A stretch of DNA of 64,000 nucleotides from an uncultured Gammaproteobacteria bacterium (GCA_902553145.1 CACDKD010000001.1:1-64000), one strand, 5' to 3'; counted from the stretch's first letter, positions 1 to 9,470 are shown. Numbers and translations: made by a program. The notes: generated from the letters alone by a model not told the origin.

Positions 1-524
1 AAAGCAACGACTATTGCCAATGTAGCAGAAATATAAAACCCTCCAAATGTTTCTACTGATGTGAATGACATGATCAAAACACCAATTATAAAACCCAGCG
101 AAAGAAGACTTGTGTAGATTGCAATTATCCTTCCTCGATTTTTATCTTCAGCAAAGGAATTGATCCATATTTCACTCAAGACCCAAATGATCGTCGCAGC
201 CAAACCAATTATGAATCGAAAGAGGAACCAAGCATACAAATTCTGAAACAACGGCAAAGCAAGAATCGCCAATGGTAGAGTTATCAAAGAGACTCTTAAG
301 ACGTTAATTTGTCCAAATCGGTTTACCATTCTTGGTAAGAATGGAGTGGTAACAGCAGCAGACAGACCCATCATTGATGCGGCCAATCCAATGATTGAGG
401 AACTGATGCCCCAACTCTTAAGTGTCAGTGTGCTGAGAGGAAGATTGATGCCTGCCACAATGCCGGCAAGTGAAATTGCAAGAATGACTCTTACAAGATT
501 AAAAAAATTCTTAGGCAGCTTCAT
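1..524 (-). CDS. MFS transporter, N-terminal part (runs off left edge)
   Basis: The first about 174 residues of a major facilitator permease are readable on the minus strand, starting MKLPKNFFNLVR; the rest lies beyond the window. Alternating hydrophobic helices are separated by short charged loops. The stretch PRMVNRFGQINVLR fits the cytoplasmic loop between helices 2 and 3, and EDKNRGRIIAIYTS fits the loop after helix 4. The start lies 5 bases after the stop of the dctP-like gene, so the two are probably co-transcribed. TRAP binding proteins normally pair with DctQ/DctM membrane subunits, so an MFS partner here is unusual. The substrate cannot be read. The family call is secure; function is unknown. 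Confidence 0.8.
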   Translation of the reverse strand, partial: MKLPKNFFNLVRVILAISLAGIVAGINLPLSTLTLKSWGISSSIIGLAASMMGLSAAVTTPFLPRMVNRFGQINVLRVSLITLPLAILALPLFQNLYAWFLFRFIIGLAATIIWVLSEIWINSFAEDKNRGRIIAIYTSLLSLGFIIGVLIMSFTSVETFGGFYISATLAIVVA

Positions 525-529
525 GCAGC

Positions 530-1558
530 CTATCTATTCAGGTAATTTTGGTAATCTTTTTTTCCTTTAATAACCAGAGCAAGAACTTCTTCTGAACGAC
601 CTCCAATTTCCTTTGCCAAACGCTCGGCCTGGCCAACTGTGGCTATTTTCCAAAGGTCTCTCTCTTCCTGAGACAGCCTATAGACCTGAATTCCCATATT
701 TTCTGCATTTTCAAGATTCTCAGCCTCTTCTTCTCTCAATTCCAATCTTGCCTGTTTCAAGTTTGGCCACGATCCTTCGATGATTTCTTGTTGGTCCGGT
801 GTGAGATTCTCCCACCATTCCTTTCTCGCCACCATGACAGACATGCCAAGTGAGTGTTGAGTTAGTGTGTAATTTGGAGCCTCTTGTTCCTTTCCTGTTT
901 TGACATAGAGAGCAATTGAATTATCTCCCGCGGTGATCAGGTCAGTTTGCAAAGATTGAACAATCTCACCATAGCCCATTGGGATAAGATCAGCTCCAAT
1001 GGCTTCTGCAAAGTATCTTGAGCTCAAGCTGGCAGAGACACGATATCGCACGCCCTTTAGGTCGTCCGGTTTCAATACGGGTGACTTTGAATACACATGA
1101 TGGAAACCAATTTCACTCCATGCAATAAACTTTAAGTTCTTCTCATCAAGCATTTCTGTGAAGATTGGGGTGAGATAGTTGTCATATATAAAATCAGCTT
1201 CCTCAGGAGTATCAAAGAGGTAAGGAGCATAAAGCAATGCTGTTTCAGGAACCAATGTTGAGACTATGATTGCCGATAAATTTGCAAACTGAACACGGTT
1301 TCTCCTTAAGCCAGAGACTAAGTTTTCCTCGGAGCCAAGCTGTCCATAAACCAACATTTTTGTCTGAATTTCAGGAAGTTTCTCCTTCACTGACTGCTCA
1401 AAATCATAAAAGTGCTTAACACCAACTGTGTTGGGTATGCCTGTTCCTCCAACAGTCATGTATAGGTCATTTTCGTCTTTTGGCGAACCGCAAGCTCCCA
1501 ATAAAAAAACCATAAGTAGGAGAATGAACGAAAGATTAATTCTAGGACTAAAAAACAT
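530..1558 (-). CDS. TRAP transporter solute-binding lipoprotein (DctP family)
   Basis: This 342-residue protein has the periplasmic DctP fold that captures organic acids for TRAP transporters. The N-terminus carries a lipoprotein signal with lipobox LLGAC and Cys23, so it should be anchored in a membrane; most gram-negative TRAP receptors are soluble. Family traits include the central GVRYRVSASLSSRYFAEAIG stretch followed by IPMGYGEIVQSLQTDLITAG, which resembles the DctP ligand-arginine region. No DctQ or DctM gene is adjacent; the next gene downstream is an MFS permease. It is divergent from msrP. The ligand is unknown. The family call is firm, and the pairing with an MFS carrier is only context. 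Confidence 0.88.
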   Translation of the reverse strand: MFFSPRINLSFILLLMVFLLGACGSPKDENDLYMTVGGTGIPNTVGVKHFYDFEQSVKEKLPEIQTKMLVYGQLGSEENLVSGLRRNRVQFANLSAIIVSTLVPETALLYAPYLFDTPEEADFIYDNYLTPIFTEMLDEKNLKFIAWSEIGFHHVYSKSPVLKPDDLKGVRYRVSASLSSRYFAEAIGADLIPMGYGEIVQSLQTDLITAGDNSIALYVKTGKEQEAPNYTLTQHSLGMSVMVARKEWWENLTPDQQEIIEGSWPNLKQARLELREEEAENLENAENMGIQVYRLSQEERDLWKIATVGQAERLAKEIGGRSEEVLALVIKGKKDYQNYLNR

Positions 1559-1625
1559 GCATTGATTGTCTCATCAGAGCATGTTGGAGTCTATCTATGA
1601 ATCAGATAAACTGGATTTTATTGAT

Positions 1626-2582
1626 ATGAAAATAAAAGAAACCAAAATCAAAATACCTTCTTATGAAATTACTTCAGAATCTGCCTATCTGAATAGAAGA
1701 AAGCTTATCCAATCGGTTGGATTATTATCATTGGGAGTTGGAATCAGTGAACGAAGCTTTGGTCAAGATCAATCAGTCCAAACACTGCAATCAATAAAGA
1801 ATGAAAAGTATTCGACATCTGAGATCCCAAATAGCTACTCGGATATCACAACTTATAACAACTTTTATGAATTTGGTATGCAGAAAAGTGATCCATACAT
1901 CAACAGCGGAATGTTCGAGCCTAAACCATGGAGTGTTGAGGTTTCAGGTGAAGCAAATATAACCGGTACTTTCGATATAGAAGACTTGATTGATTTCAAT
2001 AAACTCGAAGAAAGAATTTATCGTCTGCGCTGTGTTGAGGCTTGGTCTATGGTTATTCCATGGGTAGGGATACCCTTGTCAGCAATACTGAAGAAATTTG
2101 AACCCTTATCGTCTGCAAAATATGTTTCTTTCGATACAGTCTATAGGCCTGATCAGATGCCTGGACAAAAGAGAAGGATACTGCGTTGGCCTTATACAGA
2201 AGGTCTAACTATTCAGGAAGCAATGCATCCTCTCACATTGATGGCAGTAGGCATTTACGGAAAGGAGCTGCTGAACCAAAATGGTGCGCCGATGAGATTG
2301 GTCATACCATGGAAATATGGCTTTAAAAGCATCAAATCCATCAATAAGATTCGCTTCCAAGAACGACAACCAAAAACGAGTTGGAATATTTCAGCGCCAC
2401 AAGAATATGGTTTCTATGCCAATGTCAATCCTGCGGTTGATCATCCAAGATGGAGTCAAGCCAGAGAGCGGAGAATAGGGACTGGTTTTTTTGGAGCAAA
2501 GCAACCAACCACACTCTTCAATGGTTATGCAGACGAAGTGGCTGATTTGTACCGTGGCCTGAATCTAAGGAAATATTATTAA
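1626..2582 (+). CDS. msrP: Protein-methionine-sulfoxide reductase catalytic subunit MsrP
   Basis: MsrP (YedY) is a periplasmic molybdopterin enzyme that reduces oxidised methionines in exported proteins, taking electrons from MsrQ. The protein aligns along its whole length with the E. coli family. It has a twin-arginine signal (RRKLIQSVG, residues 24-32), the molybdenum-ligand cysteine in [10 protein letters not shown] (about Cys136), and the conserved segments [12 protein letters not shown] and [18 protein letters not shown]. The reading frame is open further upstream to TTG 1566 and ATG 1581. The ATG at 1626 was chosen because [20 protein letters not shown] matches the usual family N-terminus. 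It overlaps the probable start of msrQ. Confidence 0.95.
   Translation: MKIKETKIKIPSYEITSESAYLNRRKLIQSVGLLSLGVGISERSFGQDQSVQTLQSIKNEKYSTSEIPNSYSDITTYNNFYEFGMQKSDPYINSGMFEPKPWSVEVSGEANITGTFDIEDLIDFNKLEERIYRLRCVEAWSMVIPWVGIPLSAILKKFEPLSSAKYVSFDTVYRPDQMPGQKRRILRWPYTEGLTIQEAMHPLTLMAVGIYGKELLNQNGAPMRLVIPWKYGFKSIKSINKIRFQERQPKTSWNISAPQEYGFYANVNPAVDHPRWSQARERRIGTGFFGAKQPTTLFNGYADEVADLYRGLNLRKYY
2566..2580 (+). promoter_or_regulatory. Ribosome binding site and candidate ATT start of msrQ
   Basis: TAAGGA at 2566-2571, inside the end of msrP, lies 6 bases before ATT 2578. No other start in this frame up to TTG 2605 has a Shine-Dalgarno-like sequence, and the family N-terminus needs residues upstream of that TTG. 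Confidence 0.5.
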
Positions 2583-3168
2583 TTTAAATTCTTTCAGAAC
2601 GCCCTTGGTCATTTCAATGATGTTAGTGCCTTACTTTTTGCTGACATTAAAGTCATTCGGCTATCTATCGGGATTGGGAGCAAACCCAGTAGAGACTATC
2701 ATCCATGAAACAGGCCTATGGGGTTTAAGATTTTTGATGCTAACTTTGCTTCTCACGCCAATTGCTTATTATTCTAAAATTCCTTCGATTAATAAATTAG
2801 GTAAACCCGTCGGATTAATGGCATTTTTCTATTTGCTGAATCATTTTTTGACCTATGCAATGATTGATCAAGCAGGAGATTTGGGAGTCATCATTGTTGA
2901 TATAATTGAAACACCCTATCTGATTGTCGGCTGGGGAGGTTTTCTGTGCTTGCTTGGCGTGGCCTCTGTCTCTTTTAAAAGATTAGAAAATTGGTTCAAT
3001 CAAAATAGATCTACGATCAGTGGGCTTGTTTACACCGCGACAGTACTCGGTGTTTGGCATTTTTATTGGCAAGCTAAGGTGGTGGAAATTGAGTCACTCA
3101 TATATTCAATCATGGTAACTATATTAATCGTTTGGAGATTCAAGATTTCAACAAGTCGATCTAGTTAG
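2578..3168 (+). CDS. msrQ: MsrQ heme-binding membrane subunit, probable ATT start
   Basis: MsrQ is the inner-membrane heme b protein that passes quinone-derived electrons to MsrP. About six hydrophobic helices are visible, with family landmarks [34 protein letters not shown] and WHFYWQAK. The shortest conventional starts (TTG 2605, ATG 2617) would cut into the conserved N-terminal FRTPLV segment and have no ribosome binding site. An ATT at 2578 is preceded by TAAGGA at 2566-2571 with a 6-base gap and overlaps the msrP stop, giving 196 residues. Compared with E. coli, the histidine in the LHNFVY segment is replaced by Ser (ISGLVY), while the other two heme-ligand histidines are kept. Function is secure; the start is inferred. 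Confidence 0.85.
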   Translation: MNLNSFRTPLVISMMLVPYFLLTLKSFGYLSGLGANPVETIIHETGLWGLRFLMLTLLLTPIAYYSKIPSINKLGKPVGLMAFFYLLNHFLTYAMIDQAGDLGVIIVDIIETPYLIVGWGGFLCLLGVASVSFKRLENWFNQNRSTISGLVYTATVLGVWHFYWQAKVVEIESLIYSIMVTILIVWRFKISTSRSS

Positions 3169-3186
3169 TTCTAAACTAAAATTAGA

Positions 3187-4632
3187 TCAACTGCTTAATT
3201 TCTCCATCACGATCACACTCAAAAGGTCTTCGGTAAAGGAATGTAAATCATAGTCATGGTCATCAAAATTATTGTGCATGAATACAAATCGATAACTTTT
3301 CCCAGATACAGAAGAGACAAAACCAGCCAAACACCTTACTCCATTGAGTGTTCCGGTTTTCAACTTCATTTGTCCGAGCAGTAAATTAGATCGATATATA
3401 TTTTTTAAAGTGCCATCTATACCAGAAATTGGAAGCATGGATCTAATCTCTGAATATTTTGTATCTTGATCAATTTTTTCTATCAGACTCATAATGGATT
3501 CTGGCCTTAAGCGGGCTTTCCTCGAAAGTCCGGACCCATTGTCAATAAAATTTTGATAGGGCCAATAAATGTTATTTTCCTTCATTGATCGATATAAAAA
3601 CTTTCTTGTACTGCGATTATCTTTTCTTATTGAATCTCCTGTCAGACTCAAAAAAATATTTCTTGCGGTTAAGTTATCACTTTCCTTCAGCATTAATCTC
3701 AAAGCACTATCAAGATCGTTTGAAAATGTTTGAGCAATTAAGAGGTTCCTATCCGATTTCCTTTTTCTCTTAAAATAACCATTTATTTTTCCCCCAGAAT
3801 CCAACCAGATTTTTTTGAAGGCTCCAAAAAAATAATGCTCGGTTTTAGTAATTGCTAGATCGTGATCTATTTCTGAGCAAGCAGCGGGGAAGATCCCATC
3901 AATCACAATCGTGAGAATTTTTTTACGCAATTGTTCTCTAAAACTTACTTGGGATCTAAAATTTCTGCAGTCACCAGACCCAATCAATAAATTGTTTTGA
4001 ATCTTTATATCGTCCGGAAGAAATAGGGGCGTTATGTCGATTTTTTTTGTTTTAGGATTGATAGAAAAATTTAGATCAATTTTATTTGAATTGATAATCA
4101 GTGATGAATGCATTGTGTTGTATGGTCTCAAAGGACTCTGATCAAATGATCCCGTGGAATTCTTTCGTTGTTTAAAAAATGACAGATCCAAATAAATGCC
4201 TTCAGTGATTTCGTCTATACCTTTCGTCCTAATTTCACTAACTAATTCTTCAAGATCCTCTATTGAGAAATTTGGATCTCCTCCTCCAAGGATCAAAAGG
4301 TGATCAATTTTCTTTTTATTCTTAAATTTTTGGTCAATGTATGCTTCAGTTTTCCATTGAAATCTCTTGTCCAGCAGATCCAGCGCAGCAAAAGCTGTGA
4401 AAAGCTTTGTAACCGAACCAGGACTTCTTGATACTCTTGGGTTGATTTCAATCAATCTCTCACCGGATTCTGTATCTTCCAGAATGATGCTCAGTTTGCT
4501 CTCTGGTATCTGATGTTTTTTGATCAATGCACCAACTCGGTCTTGCCCAAAAACATGAAAAGAGGCAATTAAACTAATTGCGAGTATTAGAAACTTAAAA
4601 AGAATTTGATAATTGATGATTGGGAGACGCAC
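3187..4632 (-). CDS. dacB: D-alanyl-D-alanine carboxypeptidase/endopeptidase, PBP4 family
   Basis: This is a 481-residue penicillin-binding protein of the DacB (class C, peptidase S13) family, which trims or cleaves peptidoglycan crosslinks in the periplasm. It has an N-terminal signal anchor, the active-site SVTK (Ser73, Lys76), the second motif SDN (318-320) and the third motif KTG (425-427, in KLKTGTLNG). The length and the long insert between motifs one and two are typical of the family. It is convergent with msrQ. It lies 18 bases downstream of the korB-like gene on the same strand, so read-through from that operon is possible. Confidence 0.93.
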   Translation of the reverse strand: MRLPIINYQILFKFLILAISLIASFHVFGQDRVGALIKKHQIPESKLSIILEDTESGERLIEINPRVSRSPGSVTKLFTAFAALDLLDKRFQWKTEAYIDQKFKNKKKIDHLLILGGGDPNFSIEDLEELVSEIRTKGIDEITEGIYLDLSFFKQRKNSTGSFDQSPLRPYNTMHSSLIINSNKIDLNFSINPKTKKIDITPLFLPDDIKIQNNLLIGSGDCRNFRSQVSFREQLRKKILTIVIDGIFPAACSEIDHDLAITKTEHYFFGAFKKIWLDSGGKINGYFKRKRKSDRNLLIAQTFSNDLDSALRLMLKESDNLTARNIFLSLTGDSIRKDNRSTRKFLYRSMKENNIYWPYQNFIDNGSGLSRKARLRPESIMSLIEKIDQDTKYSEIRSMLPISGIDGTLKNIYRSNLLLGQMKLKTGTLNGVRCLAGFVSSVSGKSYRFVFMHNNFDDHDYDLHSFTEDLLSVIVMEKLSS

Positions 4633-4650
4633 TCAAATCATTCTATAAGA

Positions 4651-5706
4651 TCACCTATAGCTGTCTAGTAAATTCTTGAGTGCCTTTTTGCCTGGGCAAA
4701 GTGTTTTGTGATCTATCGAATTCAATGGTTGATCAATCATATTTTCTGTATCGGTGAAGTCTTGCTGCGATTCATCGATATATAGTAAACCAGTCAGCAA
4801 TTCTCCTTCATCTGAAGCGGCCCGAATATTTTTTACTGAATCACCACGAGATTGAGGAGAATATGATTCATCGGTTTTTCTAAGGATTACTCTTCCACCA
4901 TCGTGAAGATCAACTTCAATGCTGGAGCCCTTTTCATAATTCACTTCAATCTCATTGAATGGAGCAATATAGTCTGTATAAACTGCCTCACGTTTAGACT
5001 CTCTTGTGCTCATATAGCTCTTGGTAGAGCCTTCATGATCATTAAAAGTCACACAAGGTGAAATGACATCAACCATTGCAAAACCTTTGTGCATTAGTCC
5101 TGCTTTTAAAAGTGGCACAAGTTGGTCTTTGTCTCCTGAAAAACTTCTGGCAACAAATGTAGCTCCCAATGCAATTGCAACTTGGCAAGGATCAATAGGA
5201 ACCTGTTTATTGGCCTCTCCTTTTTTTGCAGTTGAACCGACGTCTGCGGATGCAGAAAACTGGCCTTTGGTTAGCCCATACACACCATTGTTTTCGATAA
5301 TATAAAGCATATTGAGGTTTCTTCTGATTGCATGAGAGAACTGACCCATCCCAATTGATAATGTATCCCCATCACCAGATACGCCGATACAAAACAGCTC
5401 TTTGTTTGCAGCATTGGCGCCGGTAGCAACCGATGGCATTCGTCCATGCACAGAGTTGAATCCATGCGATTGGTTTGCAAAGTATGCCGGCGTCTTTGAG
5501 GAACAGCCGATTCCACTCATCTTTATCATCCGATGCGGAAGAATATTTAAATCAAAGACTGACTGAATGATTGCTCCTGTAATGGAGTCATGTCCACACC
5601 CTGCGCACAGTGTTGACATCGCGCCTTCATAATCTGTATATGTCATCCCAAGTTCATTCTTGGGCGCATTGCTTAGAGCGATGTTGGGTTTTTTTATGTA
5701 ACTCAT
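4651..5706 (-). CDS. korB: 2-oxoacid:ferredoxin oxidoreductase, beta subunit
   Basis: The beta subunit of a 2-oxoacid (probably 2-oxoglutarate) ferredoxin oxidoreductase binds thiamine diphosphate and a 4Fe-4S cluster. It decarboxylates the oxoacid to an acyl-CoA and reduces ferredoxin. CAGCGH (Cys34, Cys37) and IGCSSK (Cys68) supply cluster cysteines. GDGD (111-114) followed by IENNGVYGLTKGQ (from about 137) is the thiamine diphosphate/Mg motif. It overlaps the alpha gene by 4 bases (ATGA), so the two are translationally coupled. The C-terminal extension beyond residue 290 is common in the family. Substrate specificity (2-oxoglutarate versus pyruvate or branched oxoacids) cannot be settled by eye. 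Confidence 0.9.
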   Translation of the reverse strand: MSYIKKPNIALSNAPKNELGMTYTDYEGAMSTLCAGCGHDSITGAIIQSVFDLNILPHRMIKMSGIGCSSKTPAYFANQSHGFNSVHGRMPSVATGANAANKELFCIGVSGDGDTLSIGMGQFSHAIRRNLNMLYIIENNGVYGLTKGQFSASADVGSTAKKGEANKQVPIDPCQVAIALGATFVARSFSGDKDQLVPLLKAGLMHKGFAMVDVISPCVTFNDHEGSTKSYMSTRESKREAVYTDYIAPFNEIEVNYEKGSSIEVDLHDGGRVILRKTDESYSPQSRGDSVKNIRAASDEGELLTGLLYIDESQQDFTDTENMIDQPLNSIDHKTLCPGKKALKNLLDSYR

Positions 5707-7511
5707 GCTGCCTTACCTGCGGAGACTTCTTTCATAATTCTTTCTATTACATCTTTGGAGAAAATTGGTATTCCGTTGTACAAGCGAATTGATTTCAGTT
5801 TACTTGAATCACATGAGGTCTCTGTTTGTAGAAGTTTTTTAAGTTGGCCATCGCGGTTCTGCTCTATCACAAATACTCTTTCATGCGCATCAATGAATTT
5901 CTCAACCTCGTCAGAGAATGGGAACGCCCTTACTCTGAGGTAATTAAAATCATGTCCGTCTTTAGACATGAGATCTCTTGCCTCTCTAATCGCATCATCG
6001 CAACTCCCAATGCTCAGAATTGCCATTTTGTTTTTCTTTTTAAAATCTTTGATTGGGCTTGGAACCAATGATTTGGCTGTCTCCCATTTGATCAGCAACC
6101 GATCTACCACATCTTGATACTCGTCCGCGTCTTCAGTGTATCCACCGAATTTATTGTGCCCTGAGCCTCTAGTAAAATATGCCCCCTTAGGGTGAGTGCC
6201 CGGAATTGTCCTGTATGGAATACCGTCTCCATCGGAATCCAAATAACGATGGAATTGCTCGATCTTCTCAAGATCGTCCTGATCCAACACCTTGCCTCTG
6301 TTGGGTACGTATTTATCGTCCCATTCCAAATCTTTGATCATCCAGTCATTCATCCCAATGTCTAGATCACTTAGAACAAAGACTGGCGTTTGGAGCTGTT
6401 CCGCAATATCGAATGCATTCACTGATAGGTAAAATGCTTCCTCCGGATTAGCGGGATAAATACAAACATGCTTTGTGTCACCATGCGATGCATATGCGCA
6501 GGATAGGATGTCGCATTGTTGTGTTCTCGTTGGCATCCCCGTTGATGGTCCCGTTCTTTGAACATCAAAAATCACGGTTGGAATTTCAGCATAGTAGCCA
6601 AATCCTATGAATTCGTTCATAAGAGAAATACCGGGACCGCTTGTTGGTGTAAATGATCTAGCTCCGTTCCATCCGGCTCCCAACGCCATACCAATTGCTG
6701 CCAACTCATCTTCGGCTTGGATAACCGAGTAGTTGTTCTTTTTTGTTTTCTCATCAACTCTAAAAGCTGCACAGTATCTGGAAAATGCATCCATTAGTGA
6801 TGTAGAGGGGGTGATAGGATACCAAGAGCCGACCGTTGCACCGGCATAAAGACATCCGAGTGCTGAAGTGGCATTCCCATCAATGATAAAGTGATCTTTG
6901 GTTTTGTTTGTTGCTAGTGCTTTAAAATTTAGAGGACACTCAAAATTCTCTTTAGCATAATCATGTCCCATTTCTAATGCTTGCTTATTCGCTTCGATGA
7001 GGTGTGTTTTTGAACCGAATGTATCCAGCAATAGTTGTTCAATGACTCCCATGTCCATCTCAAGCAATGCTGCCAAGACTCCAACATAAGTTGTATTCTT
7101 CATCAATGTTCTCGCTCTTGCCGTATCGAAAGCTTCGTTGCACATCTTTGCCAAGGGTGCTCCTAAAACAGTAATGTCATCTCTCGTCATCAGTGTTTCT
7201 CTGGGCCATGAAGAATCGTAAATAAGGTATCCTCCAGGCTCAACGGCGCTTAAGTCCTCATCATAAGTTTGTGCATTCATGGCAACCATGATGTCGACAC
7301 TGCCAGATGGAGCAAGATAACCATTTTCATTGGCTCTGACTTCATACCATGTTGGAAGCCCTTGGATATTTGACGGAAAATAGTTCTTACCAACTACCGG
7401 GATTCCCATTCTGAACAAGCTTTTCATAAACATCCCATTTGCACTGGAAGAGCCTGTTCCATTTACATTCGCAAACTTCACCGTAAAATCATTGCTTTTC
7501 GGAGCACTCAT
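5703..7511 (-). CDS. korA: 2-oxoacid:ferredoxin oxidoreductase, fused gamma-alpha subunit
   Basis: This 602-residue protein has the fused architecture of aerobic KorA-type enzymes. Residues 1 to about 190 form the gamma domain (GTGSSSANGMFMKSLFRMG near the start). The alpha domain follows from about 210 (SALGCLYAGATVGSWYPITP, then QAEDELAAIGMALGAGWNG and TPTSGPGISLMNEF). It pairs with the beta subunit just downstream (4-base overlap). Its ATG shares a base with the stop of the preceding flavin/iron-sulfur gene (TGATG). The three genes therefore form one tight unit and probably one complex or electron-transfer chain. The fused form is typical of oxygen-tolerant 2-oxoglutarate:ferredoxin oxidoreductases. 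Confidence 0.9.
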   Translation of the reverse strand: MSAPKSNDFTVKFANVNGTGSSSANGMFMKSLFRMGIPVVGKNYFPSNIQGLPTWYEVRANENGYLAPSGSVDIMVAMNAQTYDEDLSAVEPGGYLIYDSSWPRETLMTRDDITVLGAPLAKMCNEAFDTARARTLMKNTTYVGVLAALLEMDMGVIEQLLLDTFGSKTHLIEANKQALEMGHDYAKENFECPLNFKALATNKTKDHFIIDGNATSALGCLYAGATVGSWYPITPSTSLMDAFSRYCAAFRVDEKTKKNNYSVIQAEDELAAIGMALGAGWNGARSFTPTSGPGISLMNEFIGFGYYAEIPTVIFDVQRTGPSTGMPTRTQQCDILSCAYASHGDTKHVCIYPANPEEAFYLSVNAFDIAEQLQTPVFVLSDLDIGMNDWMIKDLEWDDKYVPNRGKVLDQDDLEKIEQFHRYLDSDGDGIPYRTIPGTHPKGAYFTRGSGHNKFGGYTEDADEYQDVVDRLLIKWETAKSLVPSPIKDFKKKNKMAILSIGSCDDAIREARDLMSKDGHDFNYLRVRAFPFSDEVEKFIDAHERVFVIEQNRDGQLKKLLQTETSCDSSKLKSIRLYNGIPIFSKDVIERIMKEVSAGKAA

Positions 7512-9316
7512 CAGACAGCCTTTTTAGTTTCTTTTGCTACATCAATTGCTTCATCGCTTGCATATGGAACCTGAAGGGTAAATTTCTTCATATCCCAAGC
7601 AGCGGTTGGGCAACGCTCTGCGCAGAGACCGCAATGAATACAGACATCCTCATCCTTAACCATTACTCTCCCAGTTTGAGGCAAGTCCTCTGATACATAA
7701 ATCGCTTGGTCAAGATTGTCTGCTGGGGTTTTAATCTTTTGCCTAATTGAAGATTCTTCATCATTTTCTGTAATTGTTAAGCAATTGACAGGGCAGATAT
7801 CGATGCATGCATCGCATTCAATGCATAAACTTGCAACAAAGTCAGTTTGGATATCGCAATTTAGGCACCGTTCCACTTCCCTTTTGAACTGACCTGGTTC
7901 ATACCCCAGTTCTACTTCGATATTGATGTCCTTAAAACGTTTTTGCATGGGAATGGTTGGTACTTCGTATCGATCATCGTAATCGTAGTCATTGCTGTAA
8001 CTCCACTCATGGATTCCCATCTTTGCGGTTACCAGATTCATTCCATGGGGCAGCCTATCGGTCAATGATTCTTTGTTGCAATACTTATGAATTGAGATTG
8101 CCGCTTGATGTCCTTGCTCAACGGCTTCAATGATATTCTTGGGCCCAAACGCTGCATCGCCAGCAAAAAATACGCCCTTGAGTGTTGATTCATATGTTAT
8201 TGGATCTACAGCTGGAACTTCCCATTGATCAAATTCAATACCAAGATCTCGTTCAATCCATGGAAACGAGTTTTCTTGCCCAATGGCTAAAATGACTGTG
8301 TCGCATGGGATAATTGCTTCATCAACTTTTCTGGATTGTTTTTTTCCATCATCATCAACCGAATATTCCATTACGGAAAAACGCATGCCGACTAGCTTTC
8401 CGTCTTCGACAATGTATTCTTCAGGAGAATGGCATAGGACCAAATCAACATTTTCCTCCAATGCTGGCTCAAGTTCCCAATCCGACGATTTCATCGCATG
8501 TCGCTCCCCGCGATAAATGACTTTCACATCTTTACCGCCAAGCCTTAGGGACGTTCTGCAACAATCCATGGCAGTGTTGCCTCCACCAATAATCAAAACT
8601 TTCTCTCCCACTTCATCAATGTGGTCAAATGCCACCGACTCCAACCAAGCAATGCCAATATGAATTTGATCGGTATCGTATCTTCCGGGCAAGTCTAGCT
8701 CTCTGCCTTTTGGCGCTCCTGTGCCTACCAAGACTGCGTCATAATCCTCATTTAGAAGATTTTTCAAACTTTCTATTGGGTGATTCAAATGCAGATTAAT
8801 GCCCTGTTCTACAATCACATCAAACTCTTCATCAATCACCTCTGGCGGTAATCTGAATTTTGGTATGTTACTCCTTATCAACCCTCCCATCTCGGGAAGC
8901 GGTTCAAAAACATCCATCTCATAGCCAAGCGGAAGGAGATCATTTGCCACTGTCATTGAGGCACAACCTGCACCAATGATGGCAATCTTTTTGCCATTTT
9001 TTTGTTCGGGGACAGATGGGAGATAGGGCTTAAAGTCGTCCTTGAGATCACCCGCAACCCTTTTCAATCTGCAAATTGCAACGGGTTCTTCGTCCACTCT
9101 GGCTCTTCTGCAAACCGGCTCACAAGGTCTGTCGCAAACCCTGCCTAAAATTCCTGGAAAAACATTCGATTCTCTATTCAGAAGGTAAGCTTGTGTATAT
9201 TCTCCTTGAGCAATATGCCTGATATAGCCTGGAACGTCTGTGTGTGCTGGGCATCCCCATTGGCAATCAACGACCTTATGGTAGTATTCTGGATTTTTTG
9301 TGTCTGTAGGTTGCAT
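7511..9316 (-). CDS. GltD-like FAD oxidoreductase with C-terminal 2x[4Fe-4S] ferredoxin domain
   Basis: This 601-residue protein has an N-terminal glutamate-synthase-small-subunit-like iron-sulfur region (CQWGC, then CDRPCEPVC). A FAD/NAD(P) two-Rossmann module follows (IAIIGAGCAS about residue 110; VLIIGGGNTAMDCCR for the nucleotide site). The C-terminus is ferredoxin-like with two 4Fe-4S motifs (CIECDACIDICP at 498 and CIHCGLCAERCP at 559). Fused in front of KorAB, it most likely moves electrons between NAD(P)H and ferredoxin or the oxidoreductase. A GltB partner is absent, so glutamate synthase function is unlikely. A DPYD/PreT-like role cannot be excluded, but the context argues against it. 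The start ATG lies 155 bases from pyrC. Confidence 0.82.
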   Translation of the reverse strand: MQPTDTKNPEYYHKVVDCQWGCPAHTDVPGYIRHIAQGEYTQAYLLNRESNVFPGILGRVCDRPCEPVCRRARVDEEPVAICRLKRVAGDLKDDFKPYLPSVPEQKNGKKIAIIGAGCASMTVANDLLPLGYEMDVFEPLPEMGGLIRSNIPKFRLPPEVIDEEFDVIVEQGINLHLNHPIESLKNLLNEDYDAVLVGTGAPKGRELDLPGRYDTDQIHIGIAWLESVAFDHIDEVGEKVLIIGGGNTAMDCCRTSLRLGGKDVKVIYRGERHAMKSSDWELEPALEENVDLVLCHSPEEYIVEDGKLVGMRFSVMEYSVDDDGKKQSRKVDEAIIPCDTVILAIGQENSFPWIERDLGIEFDQWEVPAVDPITYESTLKGVFFAGDAAFGPKNIIEAVEQGHQAAISIHKYCNKESLTDRLPHGMNLVTAKMGIHEWSYSNDYDYDDRYEVPTIPMQKRFKDINIEVELGYEPGQFKREVERCLNCDIQTDFVASLCIECDACIDICPVNCLTITENDEESSIRQKIKTPADNLDQAIYVSEDLPQTGRVMVKDEDVCIHCGLCAERCPTAAWDMKKFTLQVPYASDEAIDVAKETKKAV

Positions 9317-9470
9317 GACCTGATATAGCGTTCTATAAAGGTAATATAATTCGAAAATTAAACGTAAAAAGTTTTATTTTAACTGTCTCTAACAACCCTA
9401 TTGGATTAACAAAAGAGATTATATATCTAGATCCTAGAAAAAACGATAGTTTTTAATGGCAAAAATTATT
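9317..9470. promoter_or_regulatory. Intergenic leader of the korAB unit
   Basis: This 154-base AT-rich gap lies between two minus-strand genes and must hold any separate promoter for the oxidoreductase operon. A weak hairpin (AAAAAC/GTTTTT arms, 9439-9454) sits after the dihydroorotase gene with a short run of Ts on the minus strand. Its one GC pair makes it a poor terminator. No confident promoter hexamers were found. Confidence 0.3.
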
